Source: Pontibacter harenae (GTDB taxonomy: Bacteria > Bacteroidota > Bacteroidia > Cytophagales > Hymenobacteraceae). Taken from it: a stretch of DNA of 64,000 nt. The notes below the pieces were generated by a model. That model did not search any database, was not told the DNA's origin, and saw nothing but the letters and a program-made list of their open reading frames with translations. This document shows positions 17,937 to 28,468 of this stretch, piece after piece. The position numbers and the translations under genes were made by a program. How positions within the stretch are numbered: the stretch's first letter is position 1; every line of letters starts with the position of its first letter. The stretch lies in assembly GCF_020907245.1 (NCBI RefSeq), contig NZ_JAJJWH010000011.1, positions 1-64,000 on the forward strand, in the 5' to 3' direction.

Positions 17937-19320
17937 TTTTCTCTCCTTTAATCATGTTCCACACCGTCAGAAAGATAATTTTCATATCCATCATAAAGCT
18001 CCAGTTTTCCATGTACTGAACATCGTACTCTACACGCTTCTCCATCAACTGCAGTTCTTTTGTTTCGCCACGGTAGCCACTAACCTGCGCATATCCTGTA
18101 ATACCAGGCGTAACAAAGTGTCTTATATGATACTTTGATATAAGCTTTGAATAATGATCTAACTGTGACACCAGGTTCGGACGAGGGCCCACTACGGACA
18201 TATCCCCTAAAAGCACATTAAAGAACTGCGGTATCTCATCTAGGTTAGTCTTTCTTAAGAAGCGACCAACACGCGTTACCCTCGGATCGTCTTTTGTAGC
18301 CTGCATCTCAGTTTGGTTGTTCACAAACATGGTTCTGAACTTGTAGCAGACAAAGAGTCTGTTCTTCTTACCTGGTCGCAATTGCTTGAAGAATATAGGA
18401 CCTTTAGACTCTAAACGAATAGCTATGGCTATAATAGGTAGCACAATCGGGAAAAGAAGGCAGATCACCATCAAAGAGAATGCTATATCGAAAACTCTTT
18501 TAACAGCCCTATTCGACACCTGCTCCAACGGCTCCTTACGGATACTAATTAGCGGGATATTATGATAGAAGTACATATTCACCTCTTTCTCAACGATACC
18601 ACTGAAGTCCGGCACTATCCTGAAGTACATAAAGTTATCATCAGCAAAGTTAGACAAGTCATCGATTTGTTCCTTGTTCGTCAGGGGCTGAGCATAGTAA
18701 ACCTCATCAATGCTGTTCTGAAGGCAATACTCCTTTAACTCATCTATAGAGCCAACAATTTGGCTGGCCACGGGGCTATTCTTTTCTACATTGTCATCGA
18801 AAAAACCCATAAACTTTGCACCTGGATTGTCGTGCGTGTTAAACGTCTGGTGAAGTGCCATGGCAGCAGGCCCTGTACCAACAATCACAAAACGGGTATA
18901 AGCCATGTCTGACTTGGTGAAGTAGTTAAAGAACTCCATCAACACCAGGCGATTAATGATAATGAGTAAGGCAGTGCTTATATAAGTATAGAGTAAGAGC
19001 AGTCTAGATATTTCCTCCAGATTGAAAACTACAATACAGCTTGCAAGCAGAAACGCATGCAGCACAAAGGCATTGATAAGATTTGCTAACTTCTTTTCTA
19101 AAGGTATTAAGCTGTCGATTCTGAAGACAAAGTTCGAAAACCCTGACACAACCCACCAAACTAATGCAAATAGCACGAAAAACACACTGTATTGGTGCTC
19201 TAACTCTAGATTTCCATATCTAAAATAGTTTGATACCTTAAAAGAGAAAGCTATAAGAGTGATATCGAGTATTAACAGAACGACTCTATTAAAACTGTAA
19301 TAGTGACGGTATTTATTCAT
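17926..19320 (-). CDS. Polyprenyl glycosylphosphotransferase (WcaJ-type priming sugar transferase)
   Basis: 464 residues. Four or five N-terminal membrane helices (about 8-130), a Rossmann-like central domain (IVGTGPAAMAL), another helix near 280, then the bacterial sugar transferase domain. That domain has KRVFDIAFS, KLRPGKKN-like QLRPGKKN, YKFRTM, LRKTNLDEIPQFFNVLLGDMSVVGPRP and a GITGYAQVSGYRG motif. It transfers hexose-1-phosphate from a UDP-sugar to undecaprenyl phosphate, starting synthesis of the repeat unit. First gene of a two-gene unit with the GT26 gene. Its upstream region is a long AT-rich gap. Confidence 0.92.
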   Translation of the reverse strand: MNKYRHYYSFNRVVLLILDITLIAFSFKVSNYFRYGNLELEHQYSVFFVLFALVWWVVSGFSNFVFRIDSLIPLEKKLANLINAFVLHAFLLASCIVVFNLEEISRLLLLYTYISTALLIIINRLVLMEFFNYFTKSDMAYTRFVIVGTGPAAMALHQTFNTHDNPGAKFMGFFDDNVEKNSPVASQIVGSIDELKEYCLQNSIDEVYYAQPLTNKEQIDDLSNFADDNFMYFRIVPDFSGIVEKEVNMYFYHNIPLISIRKEPLEQVSNRAVKRVFDIAFSLMVICLLFPIVLPIIAIAIRLESKGPIFFKQLRPGKKNRLFVCYKFRTMFVNNQTEMQATKDDPRVTRVGRFLRKTNLDEIPQFFNVLLGDMSVVGPRPNLVSQLDHYSKLISKYHIRHFVTPGITGYAQVSGYRGETKELQLMEKRVEYDVQYMENWSFMMDMKIIFLTVWNMIKGEKNAY

Positions 19321-20284
19321 AGCTTTATGTTGTACTTATTTATTCATATATTAATTTAATCTTACTGTAAGTCTAAAGTATTTTCCCTGGCAACAGATGC
19401 ACTCTCCACAAATCATTCGTTATACATAACGCTGACATTTATGGCTTACAATAAAGGTTTCGAAGGCTGTTTATTGTAAAGTGAAATATTACTTGTAAAA
19501 GATTATCCAACTTCAATTTGCTTTCGACACCTTATCATTTTTGTATTACTTTTCATGCTTAATTACGACTATAACTTTACCTAGGTTTGAGATAATCTGA
19601 CATTTATTAATAAATTAAAATTTTCTAATAAAATGTATCGATATATACCTATAAACAAGTAAGTTATAATTCTTCAAAACTTACATAACCACCAAATTTA
19701 TATATTTAACATTTATTATATATAAAGTATATGATATTACATCAATGTACTTACAACAATTAGCACTTTTGAATATTAGGCTACCAACTACAACAACTTT
19801 ATTGTTTAAATTAAATTCAGCTTCTTGTTATTCACAGGTTTAACGTTTAAACACTATATAAGTTTTTATATTAAAATAATATAACATAAAACATTAACAA
19901 TATCTTACTCCTCCCTCATAAGAACTTGTAATTAAATCTTCCTTTTTTTCTTCATTACAAGTACAAAACCTTTATCAATTCTATATTAATCACTAGTTTA
20001 GAGCCGTGATCAGACCTAAACAAATTGTATTTTAATAATCACAAGCTATTAATACACAAAGCAAGCTTTATTTAAATTATGCAATATTATTTTTATGAAC
20101 TTATGCTTATTACCCCAATAAATAAACTACAGTTTTACACATATTAAATACTACAATATTCATATTTAAGCTACTAAATCAGTTTTTCATACAGGTCAAG
20201 CTATAGTTACAGCCTCTGTTCATATGAAAAGCTAAGTCAACTTTCAAAAACTAACTATATAGTAAACTTTTACTGCTTTTAGCC
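19321..20284. other. 964-bp AT-rich region without a gene
   Basis: This divergent gap between the priming transferase (minus) and the giant adhesin (plus) is much more AT-rich than its neighbours, with long runs such as TATATATTTAAC and TTATTATATATAAAG. No frame of useful length, no clear hairpin and no well-spaced promoter was found. One TAGGTTTG at 19582-19589 matches the -7 consensus on the plus strand but has no partner at -33. It probably carries long leaders and regulatory sites for the two surface loci. Confidence 0.6.
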
Positions 20285-23200
20285 ATGAAGCCATATTTAC
20301 TGCGCATGTATGCCATACTTCTCATTTTGCTGAGTATGCCAGGTACCTCTAGTGCCTTTGCCCAAGATTGCCAGCCTATTATAACCGTAACCTCAGGGTC
20401 TTTACTCCTGTGCCAGCAAGGTGATGTAACACTAACTGCGACAGAAGCCGCCAGGTATGAATGGTCGAACGGTGCCACAACGCCATCTATAACCGTAACA
20501 CAGGCGGGTAATTATTGGGTAAAAACCACTACAGCCGATGGTTGTACAGGCACTTCCGAAGTGGTTACAGTAGCTAGCCAGCCTGATGCCAGTATAGAAG
20601 ACCCTTACTGGGACTTTACGTACTGTAGCAGCGCAGGAACAGGCGCCACTTTTGATCTGGAAATCTTTAACATATCAAAAACAAAGGCAACTAACACAGG
20701 ATACTTTGTGGATTGGGGTGATGGCAAGACTGAAAACCTAGGTCAGAGCTATGAGACTGCAAAGCATACGTATACCGCAAAAGGAACCTACATTTTAAAG
20801 ATTACAGCTACTGGAGAAGGCGGTTGTACTGGCATACCTATCGAAAAGAAAGTTTTCATAGGCAGTAACCCTGCTTTTGGTCTAAAGTTATCTGGAAACA
20901 CAGTGGACTGTGCCCCAGTTACCTTCCAATACATTGTAGAGGGCATAGAAAATAACACAGATAACACAACCTATACCTTTCATTTTGATGATGGCACAGA
21001 CCCTATTACTTACACGCACAAAGAGTTAGTTGAGCAGAAAGTCGTTCTCCATGAGTTTTTGGAACCATCTAAGGGAAAGCCACAGGGATATACACTTACC
21101 GTTACAGTATCTAACCCATGTTTTACAGACGTCCACACGTTTACGGGCAATCGTGTCTCTAAAGGACCAGAGGCCGACTTCGCAGCCAGCGCAGAAAGTG
21201 CCTGCGTGGGCCACAGCATTACTTTTCAGGATAATTCTAACAGCGGCTTCGACTCCTCTACAGGCACAGACAGGTACAGAAGAAAATGGAGCATTTTTCC
21301 TGAAACAGGTTGGAGCGTTGCCCCCAACAGTAGCATGAGTTTGGCTAGACCAACTATTATATTTAATGAACCAGGTAGCTATACTATAAAAATTGAAGTT
21401 GATCCGCTTGATCCTAACTCAAAGTGCTCTGGTAGCTTTAAAGAGAAGACAATTACTATTGTAGCGCCTCCTAAAGCCGCCTTCAACTTTACAAATTTAC
21501 AGGAGCCGCAGTGTAGCCCCAGCAGCATAGGAGTATCAAACACTTCGGAAGGAGAAAACTTGTCCTTCACCTGGAGCGTGAAAACAGACGCTGGTAAAGA
21601 AACGAGCGGATGGAGCTTTGCCTCGGGGTCCTCAGCCGCCTCTAGAGAACCAGAATTTAATTTTACCGAGCCAGGCTCTTATATCATAACACTGTTGGCA
21701 GAAAATGGCTGTAGCCCTACGAGTACCGTAGAGAAAACAATTACAATTATAGGAAAGCCTACCGCCATTTTACCAACCGCACCAGCAGTTTATTGCACAC
21801 CAACAACCATAAGTTTTGGCCCAGACAACAGCAGCCATACTCCTGTTTACAACTCCAATTTAGGCACCATAACAGGCTATATCTGGTCGGTAACAGGCCC
21901 TGGAGAAGTAACATACCAGAATAACACCGATCAAGCTTCTGCTTACCCGAGCATTACTTTTACAGAGCCTGGTGAATACGAAGTTTCTGTTGTTGCCATA
22001 AACGAATGTGGTGCTTCAGCTCCTGCAGTACAGAAAATAAAAATAAACCCACTTCCTGAAGTATCACTTACGGCTCCTAAAGAAGCAATATGCATAGGTG
22101 AGTCCATCACCATTACCGCGTCAGGTGCTGACACTTATACTTGGCAGCAGGCAAATGGCTTAAGCGTGACGACAGGCAGCAAAGTTACAGTTAAGCCAAC
22201 GGCTACTACTACCTATACAGTTACAGGCACAAACACCACTACAGGCTGTAGCTTTACAGCCTCTATAACAATAGTGGTGCACGAGTTGCCAAAAGTAACT
22301 GTAAGCAGCTCCACGCCAGAAATATGCTTTGGCCAGGGAAGCGCAACTTTAACCGCAGCAGGAGCCGACACTTATACCTGGGAACCAGCACTGGGCCTTA
22401 GCGCAACCACTGGCAATGAAGTTACAGCCTCTCCTACAGAGACTACTACTTATACCGTTACAGGCTATAACTCAGAGACAGGCTGCAGCAGTACAACCAC
22501 TGTTACGGTGGTCGTAAATCCGTTGCCAGAAGTAAGTGCAGGACCTGACCAGGTAGTCTGCGATGAGCCTACACCTTTCAAACTACAAGCCAGCCCTGCT
22601 GGTGGCGTATGGTCTGGAGAAAATGTTAGTGCCGATGGTACTTTTGTACCAAACGGGAAAGGTGTTTTCGAACTTACTTATACCTACACCGATGCCAAAG
22701 GCTGTACCAATGCTGACCAGATGTCGGTAACAGTAACGGATGTGATGATTGCCGACGCAGAAGAAGTAGAACCTATTTGCTTGAATAGTGGCGCTTTTGT
22801 ACTGAAAGGCTACCCATTTGGCGGCAAGTGGAGCGGTTCTGAACATGTAACAGAAGATGGCACCTTTACGCCTGACGCAGTAGGCACCTTTACTGTTACC
22901 TACACCTACTATACAGGTACCTGCTTCACCACCGATCAGATACAGGTACAGGTGAAGCCATTGCCAGCCGCACCAATAGCATTAGCCACACCAGAACTTT
23001 GCTACAACACCAGCACTACGTTAACTGTAAATTCCGAAAACGGAACACTAAACTGGTATGACAAGCAAAACGGCGGCACCTTGCTTGCTTCTATACCTAG
23101 CGGCAGTGGCTTCGAAACAGCCTTACTAACAAAATCAACAGATTTTTATGTAGAACTGGTTGGCGAAAATGCTTGTGCCAGCAGTCCGCGCACAAAGGTT

Positions 23201-26200
23201 AGTGTTGTTGTGAGGCCCGAGATAGCCCGACCTGTTATCAAAACGGCACCTATCTGCGGACCAGGCATGGCAACTTTAGTTGCAGAAGGAACCACGCAAA
23301 ACTACAACTGGTACAACCAGGCAGGCGATTTAGTAGCCACAGGCAAGGTATTTGAACCAAGCTTTACTGAAAGCGGTACTTACATTTACTACGCCGAAGC
23401 TGTACTAAACAACTGTACAAGCCAACGCCAAGAAGTAGACGTAATTGTTTATCCTGCCCTTGCCAACAACATGCTAGATGCAGTAGATCCTGTTTGCGCA
23501 GGCAATAAAGTTACCATAACAGGAAGCGAACCAGAAGGTGGCAAAGGAGCTGGCTCTTACACCTACACCTGGAAGAGAAGCATCAACGGCACAGACTTTG
23601 AAACAATAGCCGGAGCTACCAATGCTACTTACGAATCTAGAGATGCGCTTGTAACTGGACCTGTTTCGTTTAAAAGAATCGTTTATTCAGCAGGATGTGA
23701 AATAGAATCTAACACAGTAGAGGTTGTCGTTATACCTGCCATTACTAAAAACGAAATTGCACCAGTAGCCACTATCTGTGCTAACCAAACCCCAGCAGCA
23801 ATAAACGGCACCATAGCTGGCGGAAACGGACAGTATACTTATCGCTGGTTTAAGCGCACCCACAATACAGGTTTCGAAGAGATTTCTGACAGTAACGTGG
23901 AGAGCTATCAAGCTGGCGCATTAACAGAAGACACCTGGTTCAAGCGCATGGCTTCGTCAGGAGGTTGTACTGAGGTGGAGAGTAATGTGGTGAAAGTAAC
24001 GGTTATACCTGCTATCACTAATAATGTTTTGAACAATGTACAGCCTATATGCGAAGGCGAATCCTTGACTATTACAGGTGAAAATCCTGCAGGAGGTTAT
24101 GAAGGCAGCAGTTACGCCTATACTTACTACTGGGAAGCGCGTGTAACTGGAGGAGACTTTATTGAGGTACCTAACAGCCGTGGCACTACTACAAAAGACC
24201 TTCAGGTAAGCAATGTAGTCAATGGCACTTCTTACAGAAGAGTCGTTCTGTCTGGCGACTGCGCCATCAGCACAAGTAACATTGTTACTGTAACGGTTAC
24301 TCCTATGGTGGTAAATACGATTACAGGCTCACAGGAAAGATGTATTGGTGACGAAATAAGCACCTTAGGCGGCGAGCCAGCTACTGGCGGTGATGGTGTA
24401 AATTATACCTACATCTGGGAATATAGCACGAACAACAGGCCTTTTGAAGTTATCAAAAATGCTCAAAACGCCCCAGGATACACTCCTAGCAACCTTACCG
24501 AAACCACAAAGTTCCGCAGAACTGTAATTTCTGGAGCTTGTACTGTTTCTTCTAATGAGGTAGAAGTTGTTATACACCCACTCCCTACAGCACCTGTTAC
24601 AAGAGTAGAACCAGTTTGCTATGGCATACAGGCCACTTTGGAAGTTATTGGAAGCAACGGTATGCAGTTCAACTGGTACGATAGTAACAACAACCTACTG
24701 CATAGAGGCACCGAAAGCATCTATACCACAGTTCAAGCACTTTACAGCGATGCAACTTTTTATGTAGAAGCTATCAATGCCAATGGTTGTGTAAGTCCAC
24801 GCACAGCAATACGTGTAAGAGTGTATGACAAGCTAGATAACAACACTATCAGCACCAACACACCGTTAGTATGCGCTAATATCTCCCTAATAGTGTTCAC
24901 GGCTTCTACACCTACAGGTGGTAGCGGTTCTCCGACTTATGTTTGGGAGATGAGCACGAACAATGGCCAAAGCTATCAGGTTGTTTCTACCTCGAAAGAT
25001 GCAAAAGACTATATCCACAAAAGTACTTTAACTGGTCCAACCTTATTCAGACGCACTGTACAAGACGGCTCTTGTGTGAGCATTGTTAGCGAACCAGTGC
25101 TGGTTGATGTAATGTACCTGGAAAACAACATAATTTTCGCCAAGGAAACGGATATATGCAGTGGCGCTACCCCTTCCCAGCTTACTGGCCTTACCCCTTC
25201 AGGAAATGTACAAGGCTCTTTTGAGTATGTGTGGGAATACAGCACCACGGGCCAAGCTGGCAGCTACAGAATAGCACCTGGCACTAACAACCGTGCAAAT
25301 GGTTCATACCAGCCGCAGGCCCTGCAGCAGGATACCTGGTTCCGCAGGACTGTGTTTGCAGGAGGTTGTTCCTTTATCTCGGAGCCTGTCAAAATAGCAG
25401 TAAACGACCCGATAGCAAATTATGAAATAAAGGCTGACCAAAGTGTATACAAAGGCACGAAGCCAGCTACGCTAACAGGACTAACCACAAAACCGATCTC
25501 TGGAGGCAACGGCCACTACACCTACCGTTGGGAATTCAGTACCGATGAGGGTGCAAATAAAACCTTCACAACAGCAAGCGGTGCCAACTCTGAAAAAGAC
25601 TATGTCTTCCAGGGTGGCCTGCATGTAACGACCTGGTTCAGAAGAGTGGTAATGTCAGGTGACTGTGAGGTGATTTCGAATGTAGTAGAGATAAAAGTAA
25701 TTGCTGAAATCACGAACAACATTATAACGGCGGACCAGACAGTATGTATCGGCAGCACGCCTGCCCTACTCGAAGGCACTGTGCCAACAGGAGGAGATGA
25801 TGCACCGATTTACCGTTGGGAAAGCTCTACGACGGGAATTCACGGTGTGTTTGTAACAGCACAAGGCAAAGGTAACGATCAACAGAACTTTGAACCTGCT
25901 CCTGTAAACCAGAACACCTGGTACAGACGTGTGGTTACTTCTGGCCCATATGCAGCCACCAGTAACATTATACTTGTAGCTGTTGCGCCTGCCATCACGA
26001 ACAACAAGATTACAAGCTCAAACCAAACCATCTGCTTTGGCACACAACCAGCTGCGCTAACAGCCTCAACTCCTGCTGGCGGTAGCGGAAGCCTGAGCTA
26101 TACTTGGGAAAGCAGCACCAGTGGTCCGAATAGCGGCTTTAATCTGGCGGCAGGCGTAAACAACGCCAGCAACTATAGCCCTGGTGTGTTAACCCAAACT

Positions 26201-27007
26201 ACCTGGTTCAGACGAATTGTGAAATCAGAATCGTGTGATGTTTCTGTCAGCTCTCCTGTTCTGGTAACAGTTAAGGCCTTAGTGCCTGTTCCTGTAGCCT
26301 CGGCGGTTACAACTTGCTACAATTCACCAGCCACACTTCAGGCTAAAGGCACAGGAGGCAGAATAGAATGGTTTACAGAGGCTACAGGAGGCTTACCAAT
26401 TCATGTAGGCGAAAACTTTGTTACGACTGCACTTAAGCATAACACTGTTTATTACGTGCAGGAAGTAAGCCTTTCGTGTGCAAGCGAGCGCAGAGCAGTA
26501 CAGGTGTATGTAACACAACCGTCGGCCAATGCAGGCGAAGATATTACGGTTTTGCTAGGTAAAGCAGTAACTCTTACAGCAAGCGGCGGTATTAGCTACC
26601 GATGGGAGCCTGCACCAGGCATCACAGATGTTACGTCGGCCACACAACTCGTGAAGCCAGAGGTTACAACTACGTATTCTGTAACTGTGGTCGGCGAAAC
26701 TGGTTGCGTTTCGACAGACGAGGTGACGGTAATAGTTCTGCCACTGGTAGATGTGCCGAACACCTTTACACCAAACAGCGACGGCTTCAACGACAGTTGG
26801 GAGATCAAGTACCTGCAAGATTATCCTAATTGCAAGGTGCAGGTATTTAACCAATGGGGTACTATGGTATTCAACTCCGAAGGCTATAAAGAAACTTGGA
26901 ACGGACGCTACAATGGGCAAGACCTTCCAATGGCCACTTATTACTACATCATTTACCTAGATAAAAACGAAAAGCCACTTTCAGGCAGTGTAACTATTGT
27001 TAAATAA
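20285..27007 (+). CDS. Giant PKD/Ig-repeat adhesin with type B T9SS sorting domain (SprB-like)
   Basis: 2240 residues. Signal peptide about 1-27, ending SAFAQ. About 30-95 is Ig-like. About five PKD-like domains follow (100-590, with WGDG and HFDDG turns), then TYTW-type Ig repeats (595-750), two WSG repeats (755-930) and Ig-like units (930-1055). Nine homologous units of about 92-100 residues run from 1059 to 1997, each with an N-x-I-x-x start, an IC-G-x-x-P turn, YxWExS and TWFRR-x-V-x-S-G-x-C. Further Ig units precede the gliding-motility type C-terminal domain (2155-2240, NTFTPNSDGFND and YYYIIYLD). Such proteins are exported by T9SS and held on the surface by an SprF-like partner, here encoded 6 bp downstream. 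Probably an adhesin. Motility is not shown. Confidence 0.9.
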   Translation: MKPYLLRMYAILLILLSMPGTSSAFAQDCQPIITVTSGSLLLCQQGDVTLTATEAARYEWSNGATTPSITVTQAGNYWVKTTTADGCTGTSEVVTVASQPDASIEDPYWDFTYCSSAGTGATFDLEIFNISKTKATNTGYFVDWGDGKTENLGQSYETAKHTYTAKGTYILKITATGEGGCTGIPIEKKVFIGSNPAFGLKLSGNTVDCAPVTFQYIVEGIENNTDNTTYTFHFDDGTDPITYTHKELVEQKVVLHEFLEPSKGKPQGYTLTVTVSNPCFTDVHTFTGNRVSKGPEADFAASAESACVGHSITFQDNSNSGFDSSTGTDRYRRKWSIFPETGWSVAPNSSMSLARPTIIFNEPGSYTIKIEVDPLDPNSKCSGSFKEKTITIVAPPKAAFNFTNLQEPQCSPSSIGVSNTSEGENLSFTWSVKTDAGKETSGWSFASGSSAASREPEFNFTEPGSYIITLLAENGCSPTSTVEKTITIIGKPTAILPTAPAVYCTPTTISFGPDNSSHTPVYNSNLGTITGYIWSVTGPGEVTYQNNTDQASAYPSITFTEPGEYEVSVVAINECGASAPAVQKIKINPLPEVSLTAPKEAICIGESITITASGADTYTWQQANGLSVTTGSKVTVKPTATTTYTVTGTNTTTGCSFTASITIVVHELPKVTVSSSTPEICFGQGSATLTAAGADTYTWEPALGLSATTGNEVTASPTETTTYTVTGYNSETGCSSTTTVTVVVNPLPEVSAGPDQVVCDEPTPFKLQASPAGGVWSGENVSADGTFVPNGKGVFELTYTYTDAKGCTNADQMSVTVTDVMIADAEEVEPICLNSGAFVLKGYPFGGKWSGSEHVTEDGTFTPDAVGTFTVTYTYYTGTCFTTDQIQVQVKPLPAAPIALATPELCYNTSTTLTVNSENGTLNWYDKQNGGTLLASIPSGSGFETALLTKSTDFYVELVGENACASSPRTKVSVVVRPEIARPVIKTAPICGPGMATLVAEGTTQNYNWYNQAGDLVATGKVFEPSFTESGTYIYYAEAVLNNCTSQRQEVDVIVYPALANNMLDAVDPVCAGNKVTITGSEPEGGKGAGSYTYTWKRSINGTDFETIAGATNATYESRDALVTGPVSFKRIVYSAGCEIESNTVEVVVIPAITKNEIAPVATICANQTPAAINGTIAGGNGQYTYRWFKRTHNTGFEEISDSNVESYQAGALTEDTWFKRMASSGGCTEVESNVVKVTVIPAITNNVLNNVQPICEGESLTITGENPAGGYEGSSYAYTYYWEARVTGGDFIEVPNSRGTTTKDLQVSNVVNGTSYRRVVLSGDCAISTSNIVTVTVTPMVVNTITGSQERCIGDEISTLGGEPATGGDGVNYTYIWEYSTNNRPFEVIKNAQNAPGYTPSNLTETTKFRRTVISGACTVSSNEVEVVIHPLPTAPVTRVEPVCYGIQATLEVIGSNGMQFNWYDSNNNLLHRGTESIYTTVQALYSDATFYVEAINANGCVSPRTAIRVRVYDKLDNNTISTNTPLVCANISLIVFTASTPTGGSGSPTYVWEMSTNNGQSYQVVSTSKDAKDYIHKSTLTGPTLFRRTVQDGSCVSIVSEPVLVDVMYLENNIIFAKETDICSGATPSQLTGLTPSGNVQGSFEYVWEYSTTGQAGSYRIAPGTNNRANGSYQPQALQQDTWFRRTVFAGGCSFISEPVKIAVNDPIANYEIKADQSVYKGTKPATLTGLTTKPISGGNGHYTYRWEFSTDEGANKTFTTASGANSEKDYVFQGGLHVTTWFRRVVMSGDCEVISNVVEIKVIAEITNNIITADQTVCIGSTPALLEGTVPTGGDDAPIYRWESSTTGIHGVFVTAQGKGNDQQNFEPAPVNQNTWYRRVVTSGPYAATSNIILVAVAPAITNNKITSSNQTICFGTQPAALTASTPAGGSGSLSYTWESSTSGPNSGFNLAAGVNNASNYSPGVLTQTTWFRRIVKSESCDVSVSSPVLVTVKALVPVPVASAVTTCYNSPATLQAKGTGGRIEWFTEATGGLPIHVGENFVTTALKHNTVYYVQEVSLSCASERRAVQVYVTQPSANAGEDITVLLGKAVTLTASGGISYRWEPAPGITDVTSATQLVKPEVTTTYSVTVVGETGCVSTDEVTVIVLPLVDVPNTFTPNSDGFNDSWEIKYLQDYPNCKVQVFNQWGTMVFNSEGYKETWNGRYNGQDLPMATYYYIIYLDKNEKPLSGSVTIVK
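23459..26275 (+). repeat. Nine tandem protein repeats of about 95 residues
   Basis: Units begin near nucleotides 23459, 23738, 24012, 24305, 24829, 25118, 25412, 25710 and 25990. A shorter different Ig-like insert of about 75 residues sits between the fourth and fifth. The units share the motifs ITNN, GGxGxxTYxWE, and TWFRRxVxSGxC but differ a lot at the DNA level, so the array is old rather than freshly expanded. Confidence 0.8.
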
Positions 27008-27013
27008 GAGTCG

Positions 27014-28033
27014 ATGAAAAAACTTTTAGCCTTAGCCATTACGCTTATCTCTGCAAGCCAAGTGTTTGCTCAACAGAAGCCACAGTACTCGCAGTACACG
27101 CTAAACAACTACCTACTAAACCCGGCTATAACGGGTATAGAAGATTATGCCGATTTAAAATTCGGTATGCGCCACCAATGGTCGGGCCTGGAGGGTGCGC
27201 CTAAATCTTACTACGCCACCATGCACATGCCTATTATGAAAGAGATTACTCCAACGTATAGAGGCAGAAGAACAGGAACTGTAGCAAAGGAGGCAAGCAC
27301 GAAGCGCCCAAACGTACACCGCAGGCTTCGGCCACACCACGGTATTGGCGCTATGGCCATGAGCACGCAAACAGGTACCTTAAAGCGCAGCAGCTTTAGC
27401 ATGAGCTATGCCTATCATTTACCTGTCAGCAAAACCACCCGTCTTTCAGCAGGGGTTTCACCTGGCTTCATACAGTACAGGCTAGACCCAACCTCGGTAA
27501 GGGTAGTGCAAGGCAACGATCCAGCCCTTTCGGATGGCCGGGTAAATGAAACGAAGTTTGATTTGAACATGGGTCTTTGGCTGTACTCACGGGAGTTTTA
27601 CATAGGTGTTGCAGGCGCACAACTGGTGCCTAGCAAAAGAGACCTGATAACTATCAGGAACACAGTAGGCGACAATACGGGTGCCCTCCAAAAGCACTAC
27701 TATGCCACTGCAGGGTACCGCCTGGACTTGGCACCAGGCTTTGCGCTTGTTCCTTCTGTTATGGTTAAAATGGCAGAACCCAGCCCTGCCTCAGTAGACG
27801 CTACCGTAAAAGCCATCTATTCAGACAGAGTTTGGGCAGGCGCCTCGTACAGGCACAAAGAATCTGTAACAGCTATGGCAGGCATAAACCTCAGCCCTTT
27901 GATGGATGTCGCCTACTCTTACGATGCCAGCACCTCTCCCTTAGGAATGGTTAGTGCTGGAAGCCATGAAGTAGTTGTCGGTTTTAAATTGATTAACGCC
28001 AACAAAGTGATCTGCCCTCAGTGGGCGTGGTAA
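27014..28033 (+). CDS. PorP/SprF family type IX secretion outer-membrane protein
   Basis: 339 residues. Signal peptide 1-19 (ending VFAQ), then the family hallmark QYSQYTLNNYLLNPA followed by RHQWSGLEGAPKSY, and a beta-barrel-like remainder. Members are outer-membrane proteins needed to secrete or anchor the specific large type B cargo encoded just upstream, as SprF does for SprB. Only 6 bp separate it from the adhesin stop, so the pair is an operon and likely translationally coupled. An insertion of basic residues near 80-100 (RGRRTG...RRLRPHH) is a local oddity. Confidence 0.92.
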   Translation: MKKLLALAITLISASQVFAQQKPQYSQYTLNNYLLNPAITGIEDYADLKFGMRHQWSGLEGAPKSYYATMHMPIMKEITPTYRGRRTGTVAKEASTKRPNVHRRLRPHHGIGAMAMSTQTGTLKRSSFSMSYAYHLPVSKTTRLSAGVSPGFIQYRLDPTSVRVVQGNDPALSDGRVNETKFDLNMGLWLYSREFYIGVAGAQLVPSKRDLITIRNTVGDNTGALQKHYYATAGYRLDLAPGFALVPSVMVKMAEPSPASVDATVKAIYSDRVWAGASYRHKESVTAMAGINLSPLMDVAYSYDASTSPLGMVSAGSHEVVVGFKLINANKVICPQWAW

Positions 28034-28043
28034 GCATAAAAGA

Positions 28044-28080
28044 GAGCAGCGGAACAATACCAGGTACCGTTCCGCTGCTC
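28044..28080. terminator. Hairpin terminator after the adhesin-SprF operon
   Basis: 12-bp perfect stem GAGCAGCGGAAC / GTTCCGCTGCTC with a 13-nt loop, 11 bp after the SprF-like stop. No T-tract. It also lies downstream of the convergent metal-binding gene. Confidence 0.6.
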
Positions 28081-28213
28081 AATGCTACTTGCTAACTTAA
28101 TCCATTATACTCATAATCAAGTATTAAAGATTCACTTAATGATATTAAAATCTGAATATCCATATTTTAGAACCTTTTTATAAACTAGCTTCTTTTAGCT
28201 TGTTACTTACAAC

Positions 28214-28423
28214 TTATAGTTGTTCCGCTTTAAAGCCCGCTTTTTCAACCGTTCCTTTGATGGTTTGAGCATCCAGAGAATCTGTTGTTACTTCCAACAC
28301 TTTATCAGGGTTGTCTGTATCCACTTTCCACTCCTCTACTCCTTCCAGTTTATTTAAATGAGGTGTCACTGCTTTTACACAACTTCCACAGTTTATAGTT
28401 GTTTTGAATTTATAGGTTTTCAT
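28214..28423 (-). CDS. Heavy-metal-associated (HMA) domain protein, CopZ-like copper chaperone
   Basis: 69 residues, a single HMA ferredoxin-like domain. The metal site is INCGSC with Cys12 and Cys15, shifted from the usual MxCxxC by Asn in place of Met-x. It would carry Cu(I) in the cytoplasm to the ATPase encoded 45 bp upstream on the same strand, or sequester it. The tight spacing suggests one transcript. Confidence 0.88.
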   Translation of the reverse strand: MKTYKFKTTINCGSCVKAVTPHLNKLEGVEEWKVDTDNPDKVLEVTTDSLDAQTIKGTVEKAGFKAEQL

Positions 28424-28468
28424 ACTTCTCTAATTTGATTTAAATAATTATTTACTTCTGATTTCAAC

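Noticed and set aside
26555..26920. 121-codon minus-strand frame in the adhesin gene
   Set aside because: Antisense to the strongly conserved gliding-type C-terminal domain, with no signal or domain.
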